Positions 27,450 to 39,700 of a stretch of 64,000 nucleotides of DNA are shown here, piece by piece. Position 1 is the stretch's first letter. Every line of letters begins with the position of its first letter. The translations under genes and the position numbers were made by a program. The notes beneath the pieces are model-generated. The model had not been told where the DNA came from and ran no database searches. It was given only the letters and a program-made list of their open reading frames with translations. The stretch lies in contig RCAB01000119.1 in NCBI GenBank assembly GCA_003640385.1, positions 1 through 64,000 on the forward strand, read 5' to 3'. Origin of the DNA: Setaria digitata. Lineage: Eukaryota; Nematoda; Chromadorea; Rhabditida; Setariidae.

Positions 27450-29676
27450 ATGAAACAGATTCGTAAAGTAGTATGTGCAATTTCTGGTGGTGTGGACAGT
27501 GCAGTTTCTGCATATTTGTTGAAAAAACGAGGATTTGATGTAATTGGTGTGCACATGGTATGACTTGATAAATGTAGTTATTACAATCTAAAGCAACCGA
27601 GGAATTTTCTAGCATGTTTATGGACTGTCTTTCAATATTTTGTGATAATGCACTAAACTGATTAACTGTTGAGTAGTTTTTAAGGTAAATTGGGATCATG
27701 TTGAAGAGGGTTCAAGCGATTGTCCTCAATCTGTGGATGAGAAAGATGCAAAGAAAGTGTGTAACCATTTACAAATCCCTTTTCATGTGGCCAATTTTGT
27801 AGACAAATACTGGAACGAAGTTTTTATGTAAGTTTAAAATTAGCACAAGCGTAGAGATTTTATTGTTTTGCCGATGACAAGTTATGAATTTCCTCGGGAT
27901 CAGCCAGTGCTCCTCGTAGTTCCTTTGACATTGATTTTGGGGAGAAGCAAACTTGGTTGAAACCACTATTTCGTCCAGGTATTTGGTGGACAGTTATCGC
28001 AGAGGAAGAACGGTGGTGTCTGATGTACTTTGCAATAAAACAATAAAATTCGATCGGTTTCATCAATATGCATTTGATGAACTTCAAGCTGATGCTGTTG
28101 CGACGGGTCATTTTGCAAGGACAAATTTCGGTGACTTTTTGGAGAAGCGATCTGAAACCGGATGTGAGTAAATTTGGTATGCTTTATTATATCTGGTCTA
28201 TAAGGAAATGAGAAGTTGTCACTCGCCGAGAATCGAAATTTTTCGATCCAGTTGTTAATATTCAGAAAAACAGAGTTGAAGATTTCTTCAGTATCATTTT
28301 CTATGTTGAGTACTCATGTGTCCATATTTCTTTATAGTCACTTCGATTCTGTTTTCCTTTTTGACTTTGAATTTCTGATTTTTAACCCTTGTTTAGTGAT
28401 TCGACTGCTTGCTGCTGTGGATCCGATCAAGGACCAAACGTTTTTCTTGTCAACTTTAACTCAGGCACAGTTGAGAAGATCAATGTTCCCAGTAGGTTCT
28501 TTAACCAAAGAAGAAGTACGTCAAATTGCAGTTGATATTGGTATGGTTGATATTGCCGAAAAGGCGGAGGTACAGTTTCATCTTCCTTAATATTATTCTC
28601 TGTGTCAGGAAATTTGGAGAAAAAATAACTGATAAGTTTTTTAGAGTATGGGAATTTGCTTCATCGGGAAAAGGAAACGCTTCGATTCTTTTATTAGTCA
28701 GGTAAGCTGAAATAATGGATTCAGTGAGTCCTTCGAGAAATAATCTTTTATAAGAAATTATATTTTAGCACTTATTCCTAGCCACCGTCTCAATTTTATA
28801 GTATGTTGAACCAGTAATTGGTCCAGCAAAGGACATCGATACTGGTAAAATTCTTTTTGAACACAAAGGTATACATCGCTATACAATTGGTAAACGTATT
28901 AAAGCGGTACCTGACCATTGTCAAAGTTCTGTTGGGTTGTTTGCTGCTGGTCTTGATGATAAAACACAAACTCTTTGGGTGGTTCGTTTTTCGCTAGTTT
29001 ATTTTATAATAGTGGTGTAATAATGGGAGAGATCTTTTTTTTTATGACTTCCTATGTTGTATTATTGTCTAAGTAAATAACAGTTTTATTCCATTCTTGT
29101 CTTTTTAAGTATAATTTTGTCAAATTTCTTTTGAAACTTTCGAATCTTTAGTGTCAGGGATCGCATCATCCAGCTTTATTTGCTCGTGAATTTGTTGTTG
29201 AAGAACCCGTATGGATATCTGACTGCCCTGTAGATAGTTCGGGTTTGTCTTTTATTTTTGTCATTATTTTTCCATATTTTTATGTGTTCATACTTTTGAT
29301 TTTTTATGCTGACTAGAGATGTGCATCAAATTAATTGATTTCTCGCTTCCACAACTACCTTAAAGTTCCAAGTTATTATTTCAGGAACCGGAAGAACAGA
29401 ATTCCGTTGCCAAAGGACACATCCAGCACTCCTTTGTGAACTTACTCGGCTAGAAAAAGGACTTCTTAAGGTTAAGCCATATAACCCAATTCGTGCAGCT
29501 GCTCCTGGTCAGGTATTTTCTTTTTTTTGTTTTCTAAAAAAACATTCACCCTTGTGGCACGAGATTGATTGTTGGAGACAATTTTCGAATTTCAGATTTG
29601 CGTTTTTTACAATGACAAAGAATGCCTTGGTGGGGGTGAAATACAATATGTTTTAACTACGCTGGTCGATCCATAA
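27450..29676 (+). CDS. mttu-1: tRNA-specific 2-thiouridylase, mitochondrial (TRMU/MnmA)
   Basis: This enzyme installs 2-thiouridine at the wobble base of mitochondrial tRNAs for Lys, Glu and Gln. Nine exons join in phase: 27450-27557, 27685-27827, 27979-28163, 28397-28569, 28645-28701, 28802-28981, 29152-29242, 29385-29512, 29596-29676, giving 381 residues. The PP-loop SGGVDS is at 12-17; the first catalytic cysteine is C102 (DVLCN); the second is C208 (GICFIG); ATGHFAR and [10 protein letters not shown] match family blocks. The usual TPNPD before the first cysteine reads TVVSD here. The first ATG is immediately upstream of the PP-loop, so a separate targeting exon may exist. Length is close to other TRMU/MnmA proteins. 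Confidence 0.95.
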
Positions 29677-30338
29677 AATTGACGGATGTGATCGCGGCAT
29701 CGGTTATGCCTATTTTTTTAAAAAATTTATTTCTGTTCATTCTTAAATCTCGGTGTTTCAAGCGAATGTGTTCATTTGAAGATGTTTTATATTCAAAGAC
29801 ATTGTTTTCACGCCATATAAGCGTGCAATCTTGTTTCATCCTCAGTGATTTCCGAAAGTAGGAGAGCGCATTCTGGAGTATCCGTAGAAAAATATATAGG
29901 TCGACGATTGGATTCCATTTTGGAGAGTGATAAATGAAATATGGGTAATAGTGACCGATGAAGTTTAAGGACTACAAGAAAATTACATTTCTTTATCGAC
30001 ATTACTTATGTTAAAGATAATGATATAGTTAATCTTTACAAGAAAATCGGCATTGACCCTATTTAATCTTTTTCCAACTGACTCTAATTTTCTGGAATCG
30101 GGGTGTCTAAAAACCTTTCTAATTTCTTTCTATTGGTTATATAGTGGTTTTTCTTTTTTTTTTTTTTTTTTTTTAGGATTCATAATTTCGAAAGTTGTGC
30201 CTAACTTTGTAGTATTTAAATTCTCTTTGACAAGGGAAAGGACAAGAAAATCAAATACATGGAAATATGATGATCACTCTTTGAATAGGGACTTTGCTCA
30301 ATCAGTGACTTCGGTCACACTGATTATAGCGATATTCT
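29677..30338. other. Convergent intergenic region
   Basis: Shared 3' flank of the thiouridylase and the minus-strand secreted protein, with a T run near 30155-30174. Nothing coding is recognised. Confidence 0.6.
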
Positions 30339-31702
30339 TTACAAGTGAGGTGCCGAAGCAGACCAGTTGGTGAAGAAACGTCTCGGTCCACAACATACGC
30401 AGGAAACTGGGGGTAGTGGTGGTAAGGTTAATGGTGGCTGTGGTTCCTGTCGCTTCTGAAGCATTACCAAATAGGAACAAATTTAAACCAAATTTGCAGT
30501 AATATAATGTGTTATGGATATTTTAGTCTGTTTCTGAAAATAAGCGAGAAAAACTAACCAGTCGAACTGGTGGTAGCGTAATATCTGGAAATTGACCAGC
30601 AAGAAGTCTTGTGGAATTTATTACGAATCCATGCACATCTTCCTGAAATTCTCAGTTCTCGTAATCAATCTTATAAGTATTTTTTGGATGAGAAAATGTA
30701 TCACTGGCCATTTTCGTTCTTAATTTTGGATAAATTTAAATTTAAATGCGCAGTTTTGCGAATATAATGCCTGGAACTTGCCACGCTAATAGTATAGTGT
30801 CTGCAAGCCATTTTACAGCATGCAGTGCATGCTTGTGCAGATGTGGTTGCTATATTAGCACATGCCATCCGTACTGCATTTGAGGACAAATCAGCACCAT
30901 AATACGGAGGTTGTGATTGTGCATTTACATCTAAACCTGGTTGTACAATGGATTCGTCATTATCCAGAACGACTAATATTGACGCATCCAGTGTGCATAC
31001 ATTTCCTAAAACTTTTTATAGTCTGAAAATAAAAGTTTGTGAAGTACTTGGTTCTTACTTAGTTTAATTCATTGGAATCATGAATGATGAGCTCAAGTAA
31101 TGATTAGTTGAAATCTTAGTAGTCAATATTTAAGAGCTTACTGTCATCAAAAAGTGTCCACATAAATGGAGATTGCGGTGGTTGCACTGGTGATGGTACC
31201 CAACCGGGTAATGGCATACCACCTGGCGGTGCTACCCAATTCTGTGATGGTATTCCAGTTTGAGGTTGTGTCCAACCCTGTGGTGATAGCCAACCTTGTG
31301 GTGCTATCCAACCTTGTTGTGGATTCCACTGTTGTGCCCCCCAGTAACGTCCTTCAGCTGTTTGATTTTTTAATGCTGCCTGAAGAGTAAATTTATGGTA
31401 AATATTTTAAATAATTAACGTCGAGGTTATTCTACTGATTTCATTCTAACTAATTTCGAAAGTTTTTTTCTTCCTCACTCCACAAACTTTCAATTGATTC
31501 CATTTTGCGACTTTTGCCATTTTTCAGTATCGCAACATTGAAATCTATCGGAAAGAAAGACCGATATTTTTGCTTTAAAAGTTAGAAAAAAAATTACCAA
31601 CTAATTAATTTCAGATTAAATTAATGGTTTACTTACGTTGCATATTTTTGCAGTAATAAATAAGAAGAATATGGTGATCACAGTGTTCCAAATAGAGCAC
31701 AT
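30339..31702 (-). CDS. Secreted Cys-rich nematode protein, paralog A
   Basis: Five exons join in phase: 31637-31702, 31142-31379, 30785-31005, 30559-30642, 30339-30455, giving 241 residues. Exon 1 encodes a signal peptide (hydrophobic stretch VITIFFLFITA). Exon 2 is a low-complexity Pro/Gln/Trp region with repeats of PQGW and related WxxPxG units. A Cys module follows with spacing C-x10-C-x2-CC, ending ARHYT-like, then EDVHGFVIN, and a C-terminal SCVCCGPRR motif. The exon 3 donor (AGC|GTGGCA) is weak but matches the intron position in the paralog at 33.8 kb. Its role is unknown; a secreted matrix, eggshell or cuticle-associated part is plausible by composition only. The paralog lies head to head 2.1 kb away. 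Confidence 0.82.
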
Positions 31703-33820
31703 TCCTTCGAAATATATTGCTGAAGTCCTTTTTTTTTAAAAAAAAAAAAAAAATGAATATTAAGATTAAGATGCACCTGATGTTTATATGCGGAACACTA
31801 ATACTTTGGGCGGAGCATTTTGAATCCATCTTTTTCTCAATTTAAAAAAAAAAAAAAAATTTACTTCTTCACTTCTGCAGTTTTTTCTTCCTTTCATTTT
31901 GAATTAAAGATTTGAAACCAATTTTTTGATTTTATTAAATGAAAATCCTTTTACTTGAACGATTCATTTTTTTTTTTTTTTTTTTTTTGCTTTTTCACTG
32001 ATAAAAGGATTAAAACCGTTCAGTGTTTCTTTTTTCCTTCTGAAGTTTAGAAACATTTCAATTCCAATATTTCCTTTTCCGAGGAAATTTAATCAAATTA
32101 AATGACACATGAAATAATTTATCATTTTGCTGATCACTTGTTTATGTATACCGAAAAAAAAAAAAACTCTGCAAAGTATTTTCTACGGAGGATACAATAA
32201 TGACATTAGATTTTCATGGAATTGCTTCAGATGAAGCCATCTACTGGGCATGATAACATCCATCAGTTATAATGAACGGCATGAGTGAATTTAATGATGA
32301 GTGATAAATGTCGTGATCATTTTGATAAAAAAGAAGTTAAGATAATAAGGCTAAAAGTGAATATTATGATAAATGAAAAAAAAGGCTTAGGACACGACAA
32401 TCGTAAAAGAAGAAAATAGTGATAATGGTCATTATAATAGTTATAGGGAGAAAAAAGAGCATAGTATAATAGTTCTATCTGTTTATTTCTCTATTTCTTC
32501 AGTGATAGCATAGATAATATCGTTTTGGGAAAACATTTGTTGTGGAAATTACTGATATACTGTAAAATTTCAGGTTGAAATTGAAGTTTATAAATTAATT
32601 GGGCTATAATGAAATGGAGAGAGAACATGCTGATTCTATTTTAAAACAGTAAGTATCAAGAATTCTTATTTAAAAATTTCCCCGGAGAATTTCTATAACG
32701 AGGATTATTACCGCGGCTTTATTTATAATCATTATTTCTTAAAATGACTCATAATAATATATTTGAATATTATCAACTGTAATCAAATCTCTCGTTTCGC
32801 TTGAGAAAATCTTCACTACTTTCTTTTTTCGGAATGAACCATATCAGACGAGAAAATCACAATTTTTAAATATTACGATGAAATCATTTCCCTAGACTGC
32901 TAAATATTTGCATTTTTTCTTCTTATCTTTCTTAATCTTTAGTTAACACCAACATTTCGTGATTTTGTATTATTTACCATTTAATAAATATTATTTTCAT
33001 TATGAAGCACGGAATTATTTTCTATATCTTATTTCTTTTTTCTGATTTCAAAGCCGATAATGATAAAAGTTTTCATGAAATTATTTGGACTTGCTAATGA
33101 AATAGATGAATTTCGAACACTGGTATGTATCAAGATTTCCTAATAAGACCGATGAACTGAACGGAAAACGAAAGAAAGAGGAAATTATCTTTAGAAAAAT
33201 ATAAATTCTTCAAGTGAAAATTTCAGCTCTGTTAAAACCTAAAATTTCAATTTAAAAAATATGGAACTATCTTATCATGCATCTGTTTGCGATAAAACAG
33301 AAGAATAACAATTGCTTTGTTCAATGAATGTTCCAACACTGAATATACAAAAATCAAACCGGTAATAATTATATGAAAATTAAGCAAAACATTTATGATA
33401 TTATATTAAAATATGGAAAATCATACCTCTTGTTCCATCATTCTTCATCAGCAATATTTAATGCTTTTAATCAAATCAAATTTTCAGTTAACATGTTCGA
33501 ATTTCTTTTATCCGAATAAAATTAATGTAAAGTTGCAAAATCAAAAAACAAAAAGAGTAATTTATTTTTGAATATGTTATAAATGTGTTATAAATGGAAA
33601 AAAGTGTTTTGTGAATATCACTTCGCTATTAAATCGTATTTTAACTTTAAGAATTTCAAATGCTATAATATTAAATTTTTAGAAATTATTTTCCACCAAC
33701 AAAAACTAATAGCATCTAGATCGATTTAAAAAGTGAACCGCCCCTTAATGCTAAAGACGATAAATAGTTGAATTTTTCATGTATTTTCTTTATTCTCACA
33801 AAATTTTCCAAGACAACAAA
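31703..33820. other. Divergent intergenic region between the secreted paralogs
   Basis: About 2.1 kb of AT-rich sequence separates the two start codons and should hold both promoters. A and T tracts lie at 31738-31753, 31842-31859 and 31968-31988. A short frame ending at a strong donor (CA|GTAAGT near 32650) is seen but not supported further. Confidence 0.5.
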
Positions 33821-35306
33821 ATGATGCTATTAGTAATTTTATTGTCCACATTTGGATTCGCTTGTTCAACTGTGCTACCAAAGGTTTTGTTTATTCTCGG
33901 GAAAATAAGAAAAAAAGAACAAAAGCAAAATTGTATTTTAAAATTATCATTCAAAAGAATCATTTGATCATAAAATTCTTCATGTTCCATTTTAGTTCAA
34001 ATATTACTTTAAAAAAATTTTTTTTTCCAGCAAAATACATCAAATACGGTAAAAAATGAAACTGGTGAAGCACACTGGTATCCACCACCACCACCACAAC
34101 CAATATCACCACAGTTACAACCGATGTACAATGCACCGTCTCCATTCCATCCATTTACCTATGGCTCACCAGGCTATTTTCCTTATACATCTTGTTACCC
34201 ACCAGCATCCTGTAGTAGGACATCACCATTTACAATTGACCGTAAGCATATTTCATTTTTCTTATTTTGAATTTAGCATGTTAACAGTGACTGTTATATG
34301 GCATTGCAGTAAAATCATTTGACAATTTCAGTAATGGGTTTATTAATAAATGGTAAAGAAATAAATTACAGAGAACAGATAATAGAGGAAGTTTTCATGT
34401 TTTGAAAGTTTCAGAATTTTACTGCTCAGCACACGGATCATTCGCATTGGGAACAGGTATAAAGTATTAGTAGTTTTATTCATTTGCATTATTTCTACTA
34501 ATTACTTGATAAACTTCCTGATAATGATATAATTCATACAAGAATTTAAAATACTCCCTAACTCGAAACAAATGTCAGTTTGTCTACGAATTGATTAGAG
34601 CAGAATTACAATTAGTGAAAATTGGTAGCATTTATTGTAACATTCTCTACAAGAGTAAATTTCGTATTCATTACCTTCTCATAACGTTTTCTTTTCGATA
34701 GGGAATCCATCAAACAAATTGATGCGAGAATTTTGCCGATTTACTGCCACTGCTAGTGAAAATTCGTGTAATACTTGCTGCAAGATCGCCGCACGACACT
34801 ATACTACTTCCATTGTTCGTATTCAGTATTTCAAGTGAAAATTGACTGATTACTGTTCAAATGGATGTTCAATACGGCTTAATACGTTTTCATGCCACTC
34901 CTTACCGTACAGTAATTTCATTATGACATCTTCCAAGTGCGACAGAATTCTTAACTTCAGGATGAAGTGCGAGGCATAATGTTTGCCTTCGATCCAAAAA
35001 TGCCACCTGTACAAACACATCCTAAACCACATCATCTTTCTGTTGTTCGAAAAAAAAGGGTTAGTTAAGAACATTTCGGAATCAAGACAAAACAGTTAAC
35101 AACTCATTTTTTGATACACTTAATTTCAGGCAGCGGAAAAACCCACCAATACAAATCCTACAAATCTACCTGATGCGAAAACACGAAGCATGGTTAATTC
35201 ACCATTACCTGGCCTAATACCTATCGGTGGAAGCATAATATCTTCATCAAATGATATACCCCAATGCTTCTGTTGTGCCCCAGTGAGATCTGTCCATCTA
35301 TTTTGA
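33821..35306 (+). CDS. Secreted Cys-rich nematode protein, paralog B
   Basis: Six exons join in phase: 33821-33883, 34031-34241, 34415-34456, 34702-34814, 34961-35059, 35130-35306, giving 234 residues. The first exon is a signal peptide (MMLLVILLSTFGFACS). A Pro/Tyr/Gln-rich region with a PPPPP run follows, then a Cys module with the same C-x10-C-x2-CC spacing as paralog A (TCCKIAARHYT), then DEVRGIMF, and a C-terminal QCFCCAPVR. Intron phases agree with paralog A at the signal peptide, the start of the Cys module, the end of the module, and before the last exon; B has one extra short exon. An upstream in-frame ATG at 33779 is possible, but the later start gives the better signal peptide. Confidence 0.82.
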
Positions 35307-36673
35307 TGTGAAACGCTCACTGTCCGTTAATCCTCCATAATCTAATTTTTCTAAATTGCAAAGGTTTAGTTACAATCCCCAAAAAGCTTTCAAAACACTA
35401 CTGATAAATACAAATGTCAGTCAAGTACCGAAATATTTACAGATCCAAGTACAGAACTTCTCACATCAAATTCCTTTTAAAAATCTATTGTAATACGAAG
35501 ACGAAGAAACAGCGGATGTATTCCAGAACCCACATGAACCTGTAACATTTCCCGTTGCATACTTAACCTCCAAAAATATACCAAAAATATATGTTGTGAC
35601 AAACCAGCATTTTAGAGGACAGACTGAAGGTAATAAGTCAGCCAAAAACTTCTAAGCATCCGGAAAAAAAAAAAAAAAAAAACATCCAGACCACTTATAA
35701 ATAACGCCACGCTCACGACTGTAAATTTCAAAATAATGAACGCACTTAATATATAAACTTCTCATCAAATTATTACTTTATAGGCCACAACTTTAACGAA
35801 GTCTTACAAAAAGGAACAATTTTATCCTTACACAGCAGAAGAATCAACCAGATTTATCCAATTCGTTTTCAATATCAATTATGGATTTGCAACCGTTGTA
35901 GTCTCGTAATTGAATTCAGCAATTTACACTAGATATTATTCTGAAAACACAAACAAATCTCAGAAACACTCCATCTGTATAAAATGGTTCGGGGACATTA
36001 GCTGAAAACAATTTCTCAGACTATATTTACGAATAAAATTGACTTAAAAAAAATTCCTCATTAAACGACATAACATACAAAATAAAAATCAGTAGCAAAT
36101 ATGCATGGCTCTTAAAATATACCACATATTTCAAAAAAAATATTACGTTTCATGCACAATAAAAACAAAAGTACTTTTTTGGACGCAGAATGAATAATGA
36201 TCCAACACAGTTTCCTCATTCTAAATATTCCGAAACAAAAGTACTAGCAGATATCCTTCACTAATCCCCATAATCAACATCCATTTCCAAAACCCATTTA
36301 CTGATTCTAACAACTTCTTGAAAACAAAATGAACTCGTCGATATGTTATGCTACTCAAAGACATATTTTCCTGATCCTCACTGAAGTAGAACAATATTAA
36401 GATTTGAATCTCTAGAAAGGAGAAAGTAATGGGAGGGGTAATGTTGGAGGAATAGCAAAAGCCAGGTAAAAGAAAAAGTCTCAAAAACCTGAAAAATAAA
36501 TATCTTAGAACAATACACAAAATTGAGTTTGAATTTTCTGCAAAACCTTTCATCGACAAGGTATTTTCAAGACCTATTTTCACGGCAAATAAGGTACAAT
36601 CTTAGTAAGAGGAAGGGACTTTCAGAATAGAACGACATATCAAGAACATCAACATATAACGAAAAACAACTTG

Positions 36674-36720
<47 letters not shown>

Positions 36721-36760
36721 NAAGGAAACCTTTCCTGAACAACAGTAAAAAAATGTCTTT
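35307..36760. other. Convergent intergenic region with A tract and gap
   Basis: 3' flanks of paralog B and rbm-39. A long A run from about 36674 to 36720 ends in a single N at 36721, so the true length here is unknown. Confidence 0.6.
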
Positions 36761-39700
36761 TCAGTAACCGACTCCCGACATAGTAGCTGCTGCAGTCGGT
36801 GGTTTTACGGTTGATAAAATTGGTTCTCGCGCAATAACTGAATCTGGGAACAACTGTGAATAGCTTGCAACCGGTACATAATTCGCTGTGATTACCTTGC
36901 CTGCAGCACAACTCAGATTAGTGTTTTGTTTCTGCTAGACGAGATCATCAATAAAACACGAATGTGCTGTACCAAAAAACTTACCTATGATAATGATAAT
37001 GATGAATGACTCATTTGAACTTAGAAATGAAGGAGAAGAATAACCTGAAAACCATCGACCATGTAAAGCATTCACTGATTTGAAAGCGGCAGCTACAGAA
37101 GGGCATTTAACATAAACATTGCCATTCGGGGAAGCTTTGTCGACGAAAATATGCAATACCCCTGCAAGATCGTCAATGTAAATTCATTTAATTGAAGCGT
37201 CACACTTGTTCTCCAACGTAAAAATTATGAGACTATCTGCACAAAAATTAATCACCTCCGTTCTTTGCACATTCTTCTATGACGTCATCTCGCACTTCAT
37301 CGGCCCAAGTCTCACCCGTTTCCCTGCGAAAACAGAGGTATTAACAGCTATAGAAAAAGCATTTTATTCCGGTCTAGCAATAATCCTTTAAACTGTCAAG
37401 GAAAAAAATCTTTTAAAAAGTGAATATAAGGTACAATTAAATTCCACTTACTGAGATGGATCAAACATGTTAGAAAGCATAAAGCATTGCGTTGCGATTG
37501 GTGGGATCGCAGGACCTGTAACAGTAACATTCTCTAACTGCTGTTGATTTTGTGCCAATATTTCCTTAGCACTTTTCGGCAATTCCAAACCACTCCCTGA
37601 AATTCTTTAACTTCGTATAAGTATAGGAAATAAATCAAAGGCATGACCGACTTAGTCTCATTCTTTAAAACGAATTTTGTTAATTGAAACTTCACCTTCC
37701 GCTAATTTAGCCATCAGATGCAAACGACCACTGGTCCCTAAATCAATACCACGTCTATCCGCATCATCAGTATCAAGTGTCCGTTGCGGGACTGGTGGTG
37801 GCAATTCATCACCCTCAACAGAGCACACCTAAAAGGCAAAGGATTCTATACAGTTTCACTTTGATATACAGGTTTATAAACACATTTCAAAATATGAAAG
37901 TATTTATACATTCTCGAATAAATCATACTTTTACAAAATTTCCACAGATCCAAAGACAACATCTCATCTAGAATTCACTGAATGAAATTAAACCAACAAA
38001 TACCTTCATTGGGCGACCTGCTAACTCGAAGCCGTTCATTTGCTCCATGGCACGTTTACCATCGTCTGCATGCCGGAACTGAAAAGTCAGTATATTACTA
38101 AGACGTATCACAGGTAGTTTTTTTTCGAATTCATCCCCCACAAAATATGGTAATGAAATATACCGTAACATATGCATATCCTTTGGAAACACCACTGAGA
38201 TCGGTTGCAATTTCCAGGTTCTCGATCTAAAATGGTTAATCCAGAAAATGCATTAAATAGAAAAAAAGAAAGGAAAAAAAGATGTGAAATATTAAATTTT
38301 CAAAACATACCTTTCCAAATGGATCGAAAATCCTTCCTAACATATCCTCTGTTATACTTGTGTGCAGCTGGCCAACATAGAGTTTTAGTGGACCTGTGGT
38401 GTTTGTAGGACCGAATCCAAGAGTCCCACCAACAGTGTTATTAGCAGCACGGTTTCTTTCAGCCAACGTGGGCTGGATCACTAAAGGTGCACCGAGCAAT
38501 TTTTGTCCATTTAATGCAAGAGCCTGGAAATATACATACAGATCATTCCTGAGTTTATGGAATATAAAATAAAGATTTTAAGCGGAAATAAAATTTCGTG
38601 TTCATTTTACATAGTCTTGAAAAGTTGTATTAAGTTTTTAACCCCCCTTCGCGACTTTCTGTTTTGGAAAACTTGCACTTTTGATATACAAGTCAAACTT
38701 CCGAGACTACTTATTCAATAAATGCATTTGGAGGCAAATCAAGAGTTGAGAGAAGCATTTGAGACAGCACAACGTACGAGTGTGAATAAGCTCAATTATA
38801 CACAAAAGTTGTATTCCTTAAACAATTACTAACCAAATTAACACTCTCAATTTCCCAAAACTCCACATAACAGATCCCTTTTGACCGTCGAGTTTTTGAA
38901 TCTGTAATGATTCGCACGTCACGCACATGTCCAACACTAGAGAAAAATTCCTCCAAATCACGAGGCCGAGTCTCCTTTGCTATCTAAAACACTCGATTTC
39001 AAACAATTAACTGCAAGATTTTAGACATTTATAAAAATCAAGTATTCCTACTAGAGAAGAAAGTATATATAGCTATCTTGATAGATACTAAAAGAATTAC
39101 CTGCAATATAAACACAGTGCGTTGATCGCGTTCTTCAGATGTCATATCCATTTTTGCATTTGGAGGTGGCGAACGACGTGCAGTAAACGGCATCCTTAAA
39201 AATTTATTCCATTATTTTATTGGATGGAAGTGTACCAATCCTAAATGGAAGCCATGCTGTACATAAATAACATTTCTACAAATCAAATTTATGGTTGAGA
39301 ATGAGAAATTTTAGGACTTACACATCACGTCTTTCCGGTCCTGGCAAACGTGGTCCTCGAGGCGGTGAGCGCCTCCACGGTGGTGAAAATCCACGGCGAT
39401 CACGATGGTCAAGCACACGAGGTCGTGACCTGTGATAAATTCTCTGATTCTAATAGAGTCCAAGATATTCTAACCAAAATTTGTCAACACTGTTTAGAAA
39501 CAAAGAAATCACCATGATGGGCTTCTTCGCCGACGATCCCTGGATCGTGATCGCCTCCTGCGATCACGTGATCTTGATCTTGAATGCCGACGCGATCTTG
39601 AGCGACGGTGACGGTCTCTCGAACTGTAATCAGATATAATGACTAACAGTCTAACAATCTCAAAGAACATAAATGCTGAAAGCTATCCGACTAAAACACC

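Noticed and set aside
31147..31329. Thr/Ser-rich minus-strand frame resembling a mucin
   Set aside because: It is an out-of-frame reading of the PQGW-rich exon of secreted paralog A.
34056..34322. Plus-strand frame with a poly-His run
   Set aside because: It is another frame of the Pro-rich exon of secreted paralog B; the CCA repeats read as His when shifted.
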